NCBI GenBank assembly: GCA_035578905.1
Contig: JAQJVL010000619.1
Span: 196,501 to 260,500, forward strand
Source of the DNA: Stictocephala bisonia
Lineage: Eukaryota > Arthropoda > Insecta > Hemiptera > Membracidae
Direction of reading: 5' to 3'
DNA: 64,000 nt
The stretch's first letter is position 1, and the number at the start of each line of letters is the position of its first letter. Below the pieces are notes generated by a model. That model did no database searches and was not told the DNA's origin. It saw only the letters and a program-made list of their open reading frames with translations. Shown here in pieces: positions 1-11,015 of this stretch. The translations under genes were made by a program, and so were the position numbers.

Positions 1-142
1 AATTCGGCCTATCTGATGGTAATGCGTGCGCTTGGACCTATTATTTTTATTCGGCTTCCGTTGTAAAATGTGATTGCTACAACAACTGTTGCCATTAATA
101 TGATTTTCTTGCATGACGTGCCTTGTAACCGAGGTTTTCACG

Positions 143-395
143 AAGAGTACAAGTCAGTACTGTAGTAGGCTAGTAGATATGGTTTCACGTCCGGTACCAG
201 TCGTTGTATGTACGTTGTGTTGGGATGCATGGAGTACAAGTCAGTACTGTAGTAGATATGAGAGGTGTGAATGGTTTCAGGTCCGGTACCAGTCGTTGTA
301 AGTACGTTGCACTGAGATGCATGGAGTACAAGTCAGTACTGTGAATGTATGAGAGGTGTGAATGGTTTCAGGTCAGGTACCAACCGTTGTAATAA
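143..395. repeat. Tandem repeat A, 87-92 bp unit, about 2.8 copies
   Basis: The motif GAGTACAAGTCAGTACTG starts at 145, 232 and 324, followed each time by a GGTTTCA.GTC.GGTACCA segment and CGTTGTA. The spacing of 87 then 92 bp shows short insertions between copies. A CAGTACTG palindrome lies in every unit. It is noncoding; the small open frame across it has no family resemblance. Confidence 0.85.
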
Positions 396-774
396 CTAGA
401 ATTATGTTGATTGCAACTTATCGTCTGCTACTATAATCAAAAATGTGCCGCACATTTCCTTCATCAATAATGTATACTTCTTGTGAGGCTAGTCCATCCC
501 AAATGTAAACAACATCCGATGTCTGAGATGTACTAGCTGAGAGATACGTTCTCACACCTTGTACGTTTATCATACAGTAGTTTATAGCTTTCAACATGTT
601 TTTAAATGGACATTTTTGAATAGATACAGTAACAAGTAGGTTACATCAACATTTTCCACTATGTTTAGTCAATAATTTTGTTTTTAAAAAAATGTTTCGT
701 GAGTGGTTATTAAAAAAAAATGTTTTTTATAAGTATGTTCGCCTGAAACATTATCCACCCTGCTCTTCCATACA
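396..774. other. AT-rich noncoding stretch, no feature seen
   Basis: No exon, RNA gene or recognisable transposon was seen. The sequence has A and T runs around 685-725 and lies between repeat A and the dispersed-element copy that hosts array B. Confidence 0.5.
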
Positions 775-2330
775 CTTGACTGGCTACTGCATGAGATTGA
801 TGTAATCTCAGCGAAGGCCCAATGGCCTGGATAAGTAACGGGCCTGAAAATAACTTACAGTAGAATCCGAGCAATTTAATTTTGGATGTTTGGGTATGAC
901 AAGTCTGATACTCGGTTCTCTCATCTACGTTACACCCTGGCCATCACCAACACGGAGTAGCCTTCTTCAGTAGAAACCGAACTATGTAATTTTAGATTGT
1001 TGGGTATGACAAGCCTGATACTCGGTTCTCTCATCTACGTTACACCCTGGCCATCACCAACACGGAGTAGACTTCTTCAGTAGAAACCGAACTATGTAAT
1101 TTTAGATTGTTGGGTATGGCAAGCCTGATACTCGGTTTTCTCATCTACGTTACACCCTGGCCATCACCAACACGGAGTAGACTTCTTCAGTAGAAACCGA
1201 ACTATGTAATTTTAGATTGTTGGGTATGACAAGCCTGATACTCGGTTCTCTCATCTACGTTACACCCTGGCCATCACCAACACGGAGTAGACTTCTTCAG
1301 TAGAAACCGAATTATAACATTTTAGATTGTTGGATATGACAAGCCTGATACTCGGTTCTCTCATCTACGTTACACCCTGGCCATCACCAACACGGAGTAG
1401 ACTTCTTCAGTAGAAACCGAACTATATAATTTTAGATTGTTGGGTATGACAAGCCTGATACTCGGTTCTCTCATCTACGTTACACCCTGGCCATCACCAA
1501 CACGGAGTAGACTTCTTCAGTAGAAACCGAACTATGTAATTTTGTATTGTTGGGTATGACAAGCCTGATACTCGGTTCTCTCATCTACGTTACAATCACG
1601 TTACACCCTGGCCATCGCCAACACGGAGTAGACTTCTTCAGTAGAAACCGAACTATGTAATTTTAGATTGTTGGGTATGACAAGCCTGATACTCGGTTTT
1701 CTCATCTACGTTACACCCTGGCCATCACCAACACGGAGTAGACTTCTTCATTAGAAACCGAACTGTGTAATTTTAGATTGTTGGGTATGACAAGCCTGAT
1801 ACTCGGTTCTCTCATCTACGTTACACCCTGGCCATCACCAACACGGAGTAGACTTCTTCAGTAGAAACCGAATTATAAAATTTTAGATTGTTGGATATGA
1901 CAAGCCTGATACTCGGTTCTCTCATCTACGTTACACCCTGGCCATCACCAACACGGAGTAGACTTCTTCAGTAGAAACCGAACCATATAATTTTAGATTG
2001 TTGGGTATGACAAGCCTGATACTAGGTTCTCTCATCTACGTTACACCCTGGCCATCACCAACACGGAGTAGACTTTTTCAGTAGAAACCGAACTATGTAA
2101 TTTTGTATTGTTGGGTATGACAAGCCTGATACTCGGTTCGCTCATTTACGTTACACACTGACCATAACCAACACAGAGTAGACTTCTGTAGTCAATGGCA
2201 GCCGCTGTTGGTATTGAGAACAGAACTTCTCGCCCACTATTTCCACAACGGTTGTTCCACAAATGGCAAAATAAAAATTGTATCCTGCTACCAGAAAACA
2301 AATTTCGATGAAACATATTAATGGTACCAG
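775..2330 (-). mobile_element. SINE-like dispersed element (family X), internally expanded
   Basis: The left flank (CAATGGCCTGGATAAG, then TTACAGTAGAATCC) and the right flank (GCCGCTGTTGGTATTGAGAA, then CTTCTCGCCCAC) match consecutive parts of the minus-oriented family X copy at 45500-45935 (CAATAGCCAGGG, TACTTGGAATCC, GCCGTGTTGGTATTAAGAGG, CCTATCGCCTAC). Between these flanks the middle of the element (GACAAGTCTGAYACTC to AGACTTCTNNAGTAG) is present about twelve times instead of once. The insertion was therefore a normal copy that later grew by tandem duplication. The extent is approximate. Confidence 0.65.
860..2185. repeat. Tandem array B, 110-bp unit, 12 copies, with a 5-unit higher-order repeat
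   Basis: AAGCCTGATACTCGG or a close variant recurs at 901, 1011, 1121, 1231, 1341, 1451, 1561, 1682, 1792, 1902, 2012 and 2122. The spacing is 110 bp except for one 121-bp step, where CAATCACGTTA is inserted. Diagnostic variants recur in the same order in copies 3-7 and 8-12: CGGTTTTC, then a plain unit, then TTGGATATG, then CYATATAAT, then TTTTGTATTG. This shows that a block of five monomers was duplicated. Confidence 0.95.
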
Positions 2331-3664
2331 TTTGATCAAAGAGAAATTTCAATTATTTATTCATAACCTAGAAATGTTAACTATATAGATAGGCTCCACT
2401 GTGTGAGTGCGCAAATAGAAATAGTTGAAGGGCTAGTTACGTGTCGTTTTCAGGGCCCCTCCCCTCCCCTCCTCTCCCCTGAAATAACATCACGGCTTAG
2501 GCTGTGTTACTTGTTACGTATACTTCATGTGATTACATAGATTTTTTGTGATTTACTACAGAACGGTGTTGCTCTCAGATAATGGACTAAAAAGCAACCC
2601 CAAAGCTGCACAGGGATAGGGAAAATGAGAAAGTTGGGAAAAGAGCGTTTACCACAAATCGGGACAAAAGGACGCTTTGAAAAAAGGCGCCATTAAGAAA
2701 ATACTGGTACAAAGTGGATGGTTTGGAATGGAGGGGGTTGGTGGGTGGAGGTGTGAGTGTGTGGTGCATTCTGGTGTCAGCTACATCAACTACTCTTGTC
2801 TGACAACCACCCCACTCCCACCACCTCTGACCCCACGGGGGGATTTCTCCACCCCCTCCTCCATCCTTGTAATTACACTCATTAGCCCAATTAACACGCC
2901 CCTACCGGCAATCTACCAGACTAGATTTATATTAATTAAACCTGTTTTGCTTCGCTTTGCTATCACTCCCTCTATCTCTCTTGGTTGGCATTATTGTTAC
3001 TTATTACTTTTTGTCACCATAAATGTTTCGGTTGATGTTTAACCACTCTCATTTTTTAATTGAAAATGTTCCTTTTGAGGCTTATTATTTGTCTACATTT
3101 GTATTTTACATGGATAATAAATGTTTACTCAACGACATTTTGTCACAATTAATTGACGTTTAATTACCTTATATGTCAGCATTATGGTCATAAATAAGTC
3201 TTCGTTCGTTTATTATTGTGCCCACCACAACAATATACAACTAATATACTCGTATTATTTGTTCTGGCACTAATATATTCCGTAGGCACTATCTGATTAA
3301 TTACTCCATAATTGAACGTATTTTTCAGTAGTAACAAATCTCCTTATAAAGACTGTATTGGTAAATGTTCGCCTAAGAGTTTACAAAAGTGTGACAGTAA
3401 TGTGTGGTATCAGCTGTTTGAAAAGTAATTTGTGACATAGCGAATCGTGTCGGATTTGGAGTGCTTCTTCTTAAATAGAATTGGAATATTATTGTTAAAT
3501 AGTATGAAAGTATACTATATTTGGGTCTTTTTCGGAATTTCCTCGCACATGGTACAGATTATCTACTAAGTGTAGAACCAAACTCAAGTACCTTTCACGT
3601 GGTTTTCACCTACGAGAAAATAATAAGCGTTATATCTTTAATTATCACTCAGCGCTGTCTGGTA
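2331..3664. other. Noncoding stretch without recognised genes
   Basis: It contains a C-rich tract (CCCCTCCCCTCCCCTCC) near 2457 and another C-rich patch near 2805-2875. The 121-aa open frame at 2677-3042 has low-complexity content and no recognisable domain. No splice-bounded exon of gro was found here. Confidence 0.5.
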
Positions 3665-3726
3665 TTTAGGTTAGGTTAGGTTAGGTTGTTAGCACTTCCA
3701 TCATGGGTTTTAGGTTAGGTTAGGTA
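3665..3726 (+). repeat. Interstitial telomere-like (TTAGG)n tracts
   Basis: About 4-5 TTAGG units run from 3666 to 3688, and about three more from 3710 to 3725, separated by a 21-bp spacer. TTAGG is the ancestral insect telomere repeat, so this supports an insect source. Short interstitial tracts of this kind are common in insect introns and need not mark an old chromosome end. Confidence 0.85.
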
Positions 3727-4359
3727 AAAATAGATAAGCCTATAGGTAGATATCAATTGCAGGTTACTTGTTTATAAATATACATGGGAACTTGCTTCTT
3801 CGTTTGACGATTAATCACTTGCTAAATAAATGCGAGGATGTTCCGAAGAAAACTTCAATATTTTTATAATTCAATACATAGAGTTGTTAGATCTACAACT
3901 TTAAAAAATCCTATATTGCCTATACTAGTAAAACAATACTTGAAATGAATATTGTTTTACTATTTCTTGAGGAATGTTTCTGTATATGGAGGTATTGTTT
4001 TCTATGTGATATTTTTACAGTGGATTTTGGTAAAGACGAGTGTACTTTTGCTTCAAATCTGATTAGACCTTTCCCGAATGTCGAGCCCTCCCCTTCCCTC
4101 AGCCCCCGCAGTGACTTTATTATGGAGTAGTATCCTGCGGGGAAAGGGGATTTGGATGACCCTAGGAATCCTGACGGTCCCTTTGATATAGAAACAATTC
4201 AATCCCCCTCCAGGTAGGGCACAACCCTCCTTCATGCTTTTTATCTTGAAATGTCTTGAAAATTCTTACCTTTTCCACCCTGGTGGAGATACAATTATAA
4301 GAGACTCGTTATCTCGGAGATGGATTTGTTTGTGAAGTTGAACTAGCCGTAGTACACGA

Positions 4360-5415
4360 CAGGCTGGCCAGTACTGTAGCTACGGTTTTGGACGGATTTC
4401 CTCTGTCCAGTACTGGACGGTATTGTAGCTACGGCTTTGGACGGATTTCCTCTGTCCAGTACTGGACGGTATTGTAGCTACGGCTTTGGACAGATTTCCT
4501 CTGTCCATTACTGGACGGTATTGTAGCTACGGTTTTGGACGGATTTCCTCTGTCCAGTACTGGACGGTATTGTAGCTACGGCTTTGGACGGATTTCCTCT
4601 GTCCAGTACTGGACAGTAAGTATTGTAGCTACGGCTTTGGACAGATTTCCTCTGTCCAGTACTGGACGGTATTGTAGCTACGGTTTTGGACGGATTTCCT
4701 CTGTCCAGTACTGGACGGTATTGTAGCTACGGCTTTGGACGGATTTCCTCTGTCCAGTACTGGACAGTAAGTATTGTAGCTACGGCTTTGGACAGATTTC
4801 CTCTGTCCAGTACTGGACGGTATTGTAGCTACGGCTTTGGACAGATTTCCTCTGTCCAGTACTGGACGGTATTGTAGCTACGGCTTTGGACAGATTTCCT
4901 CTGTCCATTACTGGACGGTATTGTAGCTACGGTTTTGGACGGATTTCCTCTGTCCAGTACTGGACGGTATTGTAGCTACGGCTTTGGACGGATTTCCTCT
5001 GTCCAGTACTGGACAGTAAGTATTGTAGCTACGGCTTTGGACAGATTTCCTCTGTCCAGTACTGGACGGTATTGTAGCTACGGCTTTGGACAGATTTCCT
5101 CTGTCCAGTACTGGACGGTATTGTAGCTACGGCTTTGGACAGATTTCCTCTGTCCATTACTGGACGGTATTGTAGCTACGGCTTTGGACAGATTTCCTCT
5201 GTCCAGTACTGGACGGTATTGTAGCTACGGCTTTGGACAGATTTCTTCTGTCCAGTACTGGATGGTATTGCAGCTACGGCTTTGGACAGATTTTCTCTGT
5301 CCAGTACTGGACGGTATTGTAGCTACGGCTTTGGACAGATTTCTTCTGTCCAGTACTGGATGGTATTGCAGCTACGGCTTTGGACAGATTTCCTCTGTCC
5401 AGTAATGGACGGTAT
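4360..5415. repeat. Tandem array C, 49-bp palindrome-rich unit, about 21 copies
   Basis: GTAGCTACGG recurs every 49 bp (for example 4376, 4425, 4474), with occasional 53-bp units in which ACGGTATTG reads ACAGTAAGTATTG (near 4613, 4764 and 5013). Many units can form a GGACAGA/TCTGTCC hairpin with a 5-base loop, followed at once by the palindrome GTCCAGTACTGGAC. The short peptides read from the array (SSTGRYCSYGFG) are frame-rotating artefacts, because 49 is not a multiple of three. The last units (from about 5235) are the most diverged. Confidence 0.95.
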
Positions 5416-5804
5416 TCTATCCCTTTTATTTTTATCGGGTGGATAATTAGATTTTGACTTGTCAGTGTAAGCCTACAATAGGAGATTCTTGTTTGATTTA
5501 ATTGGAAAGTATCATTTTGAAATAACATTTTAAAAACTATCAATGCAGACATTGTTTTTTACAAACCGCAATATGAATGTTTACCAGTGATTTTGAAACA
5601 ATAAAAAGTGAATCCCTAATTCTGTTTATAAGTTAGATTAATTTTATTTGAATATAATTTGTCTTAAATCAAATAATGGGATACATGTAACATATCTATA
5701 ACAAAAAAGTTCAGATCCCGATTTCACAATTCTGTTCGATGAGGTTAACTGATAAAGCTAAATAACTGAAGGGAACTGCTTCAGTTAAGCAAGTTATAAA
5801 AATA
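5416..5804. other. AT-rich spacer between arrays C and D, nothing recognised
   Basis: It is A+T-rich sequence with no open frame of substance, no tRNA-like boxes and no match that I can see to the other repeats in the window. Confidence 0.5.
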
Positions 5805-6928
5805 TGGGTGTGCCGTTAGAAGTGAGTCTCGAGAGTGCGGGTTGATGTAGATGTGCCGTTAGAAGTGACTTTCGGGAGTGCGGGTTGATATGGATGTGCC
5901 GTTAGGAGTGAGTCTCGAGGGTGCGGGTTGATATAAATGTGCCGTTAGAAGTGAGTTTCGAGAGTGCGGGTTGATATGAATGTGCCGTTAGAAGTGAGTC
6001 TCGAGAGTGCGAGTTGATATGAATGTGCCGTTAGGAGTGAGTCTCGAGAGTGCGGGTTGATATAAATGTGCCGTTAGGAGTGAGTCTCGAGAGTGCGGGT
6101 TGATATGAATGTGCCGTTAGAAGTGAGTCTCGAGGGTGCGGGTTGATGTAGATGTGCCGTTAGAAGTGACTTTCGGGAGTGCGGGTTGATATGGATGTGC
6201 CGTTAGGAGTGAGTCTCGAGGGTGCGGTTTGATATAGATGTGCAGTTAGAAATGAATCTCGAGGGTGCGGGTTGATATAAATGTGCCGTTAGAAGTGAGT
6301 CTCGAGAGTGCGGGTTGATATGAATGTGCCGTTAGAAGTGAGTCTCGAGAGTGCGAGTTGATATGAATGTGCCGTTAGGAGTGAGTCTCGAGAGTGCGGG
6401 TTGATATAAATGTGCCGTTAGGAGTGAGTCTCGAGAGTGCGGGATGATATGAATGTGCCGTTAGAAGTGAGTCTCGAGAGTGCGGGATGATATAAATGTG
6501 CCGTTAGGAGTGAGTCTCGAGAGTGCGAGTTGATATAAATGTGCCGTTAGGAGTGAGTCTCGAGAGTGCGGGATGATATAAATGTGCCGTTAGGAGTGAG
6601 TCTCGAGAGTGCGAGTTGATATAAATGTGCCGTTAGGAGTGAGTCTCGAGAGTGCGGGATGATATAAATGTGCCGTTAGGAGTGAGTCTCGAGAGTGCGG
6701 GTTGATATGAATGTGCCGTTAGAAGTGAGTCTCGAGAGTGCGAGTTGATATGAATGTGCCGTTAGGAGTGAGTCTCGAGAGTGCGGGTTGATATGAATGT
6801 GCCGTTAGAAGCGAGTCTCGAGGGTGCGTGTTGATATAAATGTGCCGTTAGGAGTGAGTCTCGAGAGTACGGGTTGATATGAATGTGCCGTTAGAAGTGA
6901 GTGTCGAGGGTGCGGGTTGATATATGTT
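5805..6928. repeat. Tandem array D, 43-bp unit, about 26 copies
   Basis: The unit TGTGCCGTTAGRAGTGAG, then TCTCGAGRGTGCGGGTTGATAT, recurs at 43-bp steps (for example 5895 and 5938). A distinctive pair of units (GATGTAGATGTGCCG, then GACTTTCGGGAG) occurs at 5842 and again at 6142. The offset is 301 bp, exactly seven units, so part of the array was copied as a 7-unit block. Alternating AAATG/GAATG and GGGTTG/GGGATG variants near 6440-6700 show further pairwise copying. Confidence 0.95.
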
Positions 6929-8253
6929 AGAGAGGGAAGAGGGGGGGGGGACGTTCATCAGAATCCTGAGCACTGTTTGTCTGAGGGATCGATACTGTAT
7001 TACGTCTTGGGGCTTGTATTGGAGTGTAAGTTGTGGGGTAGGGTCGAATCGCACACGCCTAATGGCCCGTACTTTCCCTGCGGATGCCATCATTGTCGTG
7101 TCAACCACTAACTCCTTCGAGTTCGTTTTTGTGGCAGTTTAAATGTTCCCTCTGGGAGATTACGATTTCATTTCAGGCAAATAAATGAGAGCTGTAAGGT
7201 AAACAGTACATTCTGTTGTAATGTTTTATATTTATTCATTTTACGTCGGAATCGTAACAGGTACAAGGTGAAAAATAGAATTGTAACAAATTCTAGTAAT
7301 CGGTGGTTGGGAAAATATGTACCGTAACAGGACTACAGACATATACTTAGGTTTTATTTCCACGTCTAGCCACGGGGAGTAGATCTAACGATAAGCCACT
7401 TCTCAGCTTTACTTAAACTATTTTGTTGGTCAGTTTCTCTTGTTAATGTAAGTATGCGACTAGGCATGTCCTCCTCTTCACAAAGGAAACAAATTATTTA
7501 CTTCCTAGAACACATATAGAACAAATAAATTTAACTTGATGGGTTTGGACCATTGTCCTATAACTACGTTTAAAAGCTTAGTAAAAATGCTACTGGTGTA
7601 GAAATAAATAAAATAAATGATGAAAATGAACACTGAATTTAGTAGATGTCATGAAACGCACACTAGTACAGCCAGCCAATAGGAGAGGGGATAACGCTTA
7701 CGTCACTCGTTAAATAATCAATGGCAATAAAGTACATTTGTCCAGTTGATTGTTGCAGGCTGCGCTCCTGGGAATTATTGTTGCTGTTTGTGCGGGGTTG
7801 ATTTCACGATGAAATATTATGGGGAATTAAAGCCTTGCATTAGCGGATGTGGTTTGTCAACTGTTCTGAATGACCTTTTTTCAGTCCTTCATTAGCTGTC
7901 AACTTTGTTAACTCCGATGTAGGATACTAAAAATTTACCATAGAACTATTATGGTGGTGAATTGTATTTGTTGTTTTTATAATTACGAATATATTTTCGA
8001 AGGTATGCCATATTGCTGTAAAGCTAATTTTATAAGGAGTAAACATGTTCAAACGTAAAAGGGCTATGTGCATTGGTATAGGAAATACAGGATATTGAAC
8101 ATGTTTGATTTTCTTCGCAAAAATTGATGAAACAAAAAGATTGATTTTAATAAAAAAATTTGTCTACCACAGACAAATAAAATGACGAACAACAATACAT
8201 CAGTTCATATTTAAAATTCTGAGATTCAAACTACAGTAGTAACTCTTTGTTGA
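6929..8253. other. Noncoding stretch, a few GC-richer patches
   Basis: A poly-G run lies at about 6940-6950. The stretch 7640-7860 is less AT-biased than its surroundings and contains CAATGG, CCAAT-like and TTACGTCA-like words, but no gene structure. The small open frames on both strands at 6848-7142 overlap one another and the end of array D, and look spurious. Confidence 0.4.
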
Positions 8254-8420
8254 GGCGAGCCGGTGGCCGAGCGGTCCAAGACGTACTTTAAGCCTATGTT
8301 AGAGATAGCGCTGGTTCGATTCCGGCATTGATTGGGAGATTTTAATGTATATTCACCTCCGTAGTTTTGGTTCGCTCCCTGGAACAGAGTAAGGATAGAG
8401 TAAGGTTAAGAGGGAGATTG
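8254..8420 (+). mobile_element. tRNA-derived SINE (Leu/Ser-type head)
   Basis: A pol III box A (TGGCCGAGCGG, about 8264-8274) is followed about 50 nt later by a perfect box B (GGTTCGATTCC, about 8313-8323). The head resembles a tRNA-Leu or tRNA-Ser D-arm. The flanks do not form an acceptor stem and no anticodon arm can be drawn, so this is a SINE head rather than a functional tRNA. The tail end is not resolved. Confidence 0.65.
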
Positions 8421-8539
8421 GCATCTCCTTAAAAGAAAAGTTTATGGCATACCCTGTATCCGACTAAGGTTAACATTATTTTTACGTCATTCTTTGGGAA
8501 AAATTTAGACTAGATAATTTAATCAGTCTATGTCAAGCC

Positions 8540-11015
8540 GTCCGTCCGTAACGTGTTTGATACACCTTGTAGTGCGTGTGTATCACGGTGTACTCCACTG
8601 TACTAGTTCATTGTTACATATGCTAGTCATGGAGGGATAGTTTGTTACATATATTCGCCGTGTTATTGAGATTCGTCCGTAACGTGTTTGATACACCTTG
8701 TAGTGCGTGTGTATCACGGTGTACTCCACTGTACTAGTTCATTGTTACATATGCTAGTCATGGAGGGATAGTTTGTAACATATATTCGCCGTGTTATTGA
8801 GTTTCGTCCGTAACGTGTTTGATACACCTTGTAGTGCGTGTGTATCACGGTGTACTCCACTGTACTAGTTCATTGTTACATGTGCCAGTCACTGAGGAAT
8901 AGTTTGTTACATATATTCGCCGTGTTATTGAGTTTCGTCCGTAACGTGTTTGATACACCTTGTAGTGCGTGTGTATCACGGTGTACTCCACTGTACTAGT
9001 TCATTGTTACATGTGCTAGTCACTGAGGAATAGTTTGTTACATATATTCGCCGTGTTATTGAGTTTCGTCCGTAACGTGTTTGATACACCTTGTAGTGCG
9101 TGTGTATCACGGTGTACTCCACTGTACTAGTTCATTGTTACATATGCTAGTCATGGAGGGATAGTGTGTTACATATATTCGCCGTGTTATTGAGTTTCGT
9201 CCGTAACGTGTTTGATACACCTTGTAGTGCGTGTGTATCACGGAGTACTCCACTGTACTAGTTCATTGTTACATATGCTAGTCATGGAGGGATAGTTTGT
9301 TACATATATTCGCCGTGTTATTGAGTTTCGTCCGTAACGTGTTTGATACACCTTGTAGTGCATGTGTATCACGGCGTACTCCACTGTACTAGTTCATTGT
9401 TACATGTGCTAGTCACTGAGGAATAGTTTGTAACATATATTCGCCGTGTTATTGAGTTTCGTCCGTAACGTGTTTGATACACGTTGTAGTGCGGGTGTAT
9501 CACGGCGTACTCCACTGTACTAGTTCATTGTTACATGTGCTAGTCACTGAGGAATAGTTTGTTACATATATTCGCCGTGTTATTGAGTTTCGTCCGTAAC
9601 GTGTTTGATACACGTTGTAGTGCGGGTGTATCACGGCGTACTCCACTGTACTAGTTCATTGTTACATGTGCTAGTCACTGAGGAATAGTTTGTTACATAT
9701 ATTCGCCGTGTTATTGAGTTTCGTCCGTAACGTGTTTGATACACGTTGTATTGCGTGTGTATCACGGTGTACTCCACTGTACTAGTTCATTGTTACATGT
9801 GCTAGTCACTGAGGAATAGTTTGTAACATATATTCGCCGTGTATTGAGTTTCGTCCGTAACGTGTTTGATACACGTTGTAGTGCGTGTGTATCACGGTGT
9901 ACTCCACTGTACTAGTTCATTGTTACATGTGCTAGTCACTGAGGAATAGTTTGTAACATATATTTGCCGTGTTATTGAGATTCGTCCGTAACGTGTTTGA
10001 TACACTTTGTAATGCGTGTGTATCACGGCGTACTCCACTGTACTAGTTCATTGTTACATGTGCTAGTCACTGAGGAATAGTTTGTAACATATATTTGCCG
10101 TGTTATTGAGATTCGTCCGTAACGTGTTTGATACACTTTGTAATGCGTGTGTATCACGGCGTACTCCACTGTACTAGTTCATTGTTACATGTGCTAGTCA
10201 CTGAGGAATAGTTTGTTACATATATTCGCCGTGTTATTGAGTTTCGTCCGTAACGTGTTTGATACACGTTGTAGTGCGTGTGTATCACGGCGTACTCCAC
10301 TGTACTAGTTCATTGTTACATGTGCTAGTCACTGAGGAATAGTTTGTAACATATATTTGCCGTGTTATTGAGATTCGTCCGTAACGTGTTTGATACACTT
10401 TGTAATGCGTGTGTATCACGGCGTACTCCACTGTACTAGTTCATTGTTACATGTGCTAGTCACTGAGGAATAGTTTGTAACATATATTCGCCGTGTTATT
10501 GAGTTTCGTCCGTAACGTGTTTGATACACGTTGTAGTGCGTGTGTATCACGGCGTACTCCACTGTACTAGTTCATTGTTACATGTGCTAGTCACTGAGGA
10601 ATAGTTTGTTACATATATTCGCCGTGTTATTGAGTTTCGTCCGTAACGTGTTTGATACACGTTGTAATGCGTGTGTATCACGGCGTACTCCACTGTACTA
10701 GTTCATTGTTACATGTGCTAGTCACTGAGGAATAGTTTGTTACATATATTCGCCGTGTTATTGAGTTTCGTCCGTAACGTGTTTGATACACTTTGTAATG
10801 CGTGTGTATCACGGCGTACTCCACTGTACTAGTTCATTGTTACATGTGCTAGTCACTGAGGAATAGTTTGTAACATATATTCGCCGTGTTATTGAGATTC
10901 GTCCGTAACGTGTTTGATACACCTTGTAATGCGTGTGTATCACGGTGTATTCCACTGTACTACTTTATTGTTACATGTACCAGTCACGGAGGGATAGTTT
11001 CGCCGTGTTATTGAG
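8540..11015. repeat. Tandem array E, 131-bp unit, about 19 copies
   Basis: GTCCGTAACGTGTTTGATAC starts at 8544, 8675, 8806, 8937 and so on, at 131-bp steps; one copy near 9838 has lost a base. Each unit holds an inverted pair TGATACAC and GTGTATCA separated by 12-13 bp. Copies on the left carry CACCTTGTAGTG with CTAGTCATGGAGGG. Copies on the right carry CACGTT or CACTTT with CTAGTCACTGAGG. Neighbouring copies share the same variants. The final copy (about 10910-11015) is truncated and the most diverged. Confidence 0.95.

Noticed and set aside
2677..3042. 121-codon open frame on the + strand
   Set aside because: Low-complexity T/P/L-rich content, no domain, no supporting splice sites; lies in probable intron.
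4535..5405. Repeated 63-73 codon open frames over array C
   Set aside because: They follow a 49-bp tandem repeat, change register with it, and show no domain or gene structure.
8254..8340. Possible tRNA gene
   Set aside because: Box A and box B are good, but no acceptor stem or anticodon arm can be formed; it is a SINE head.
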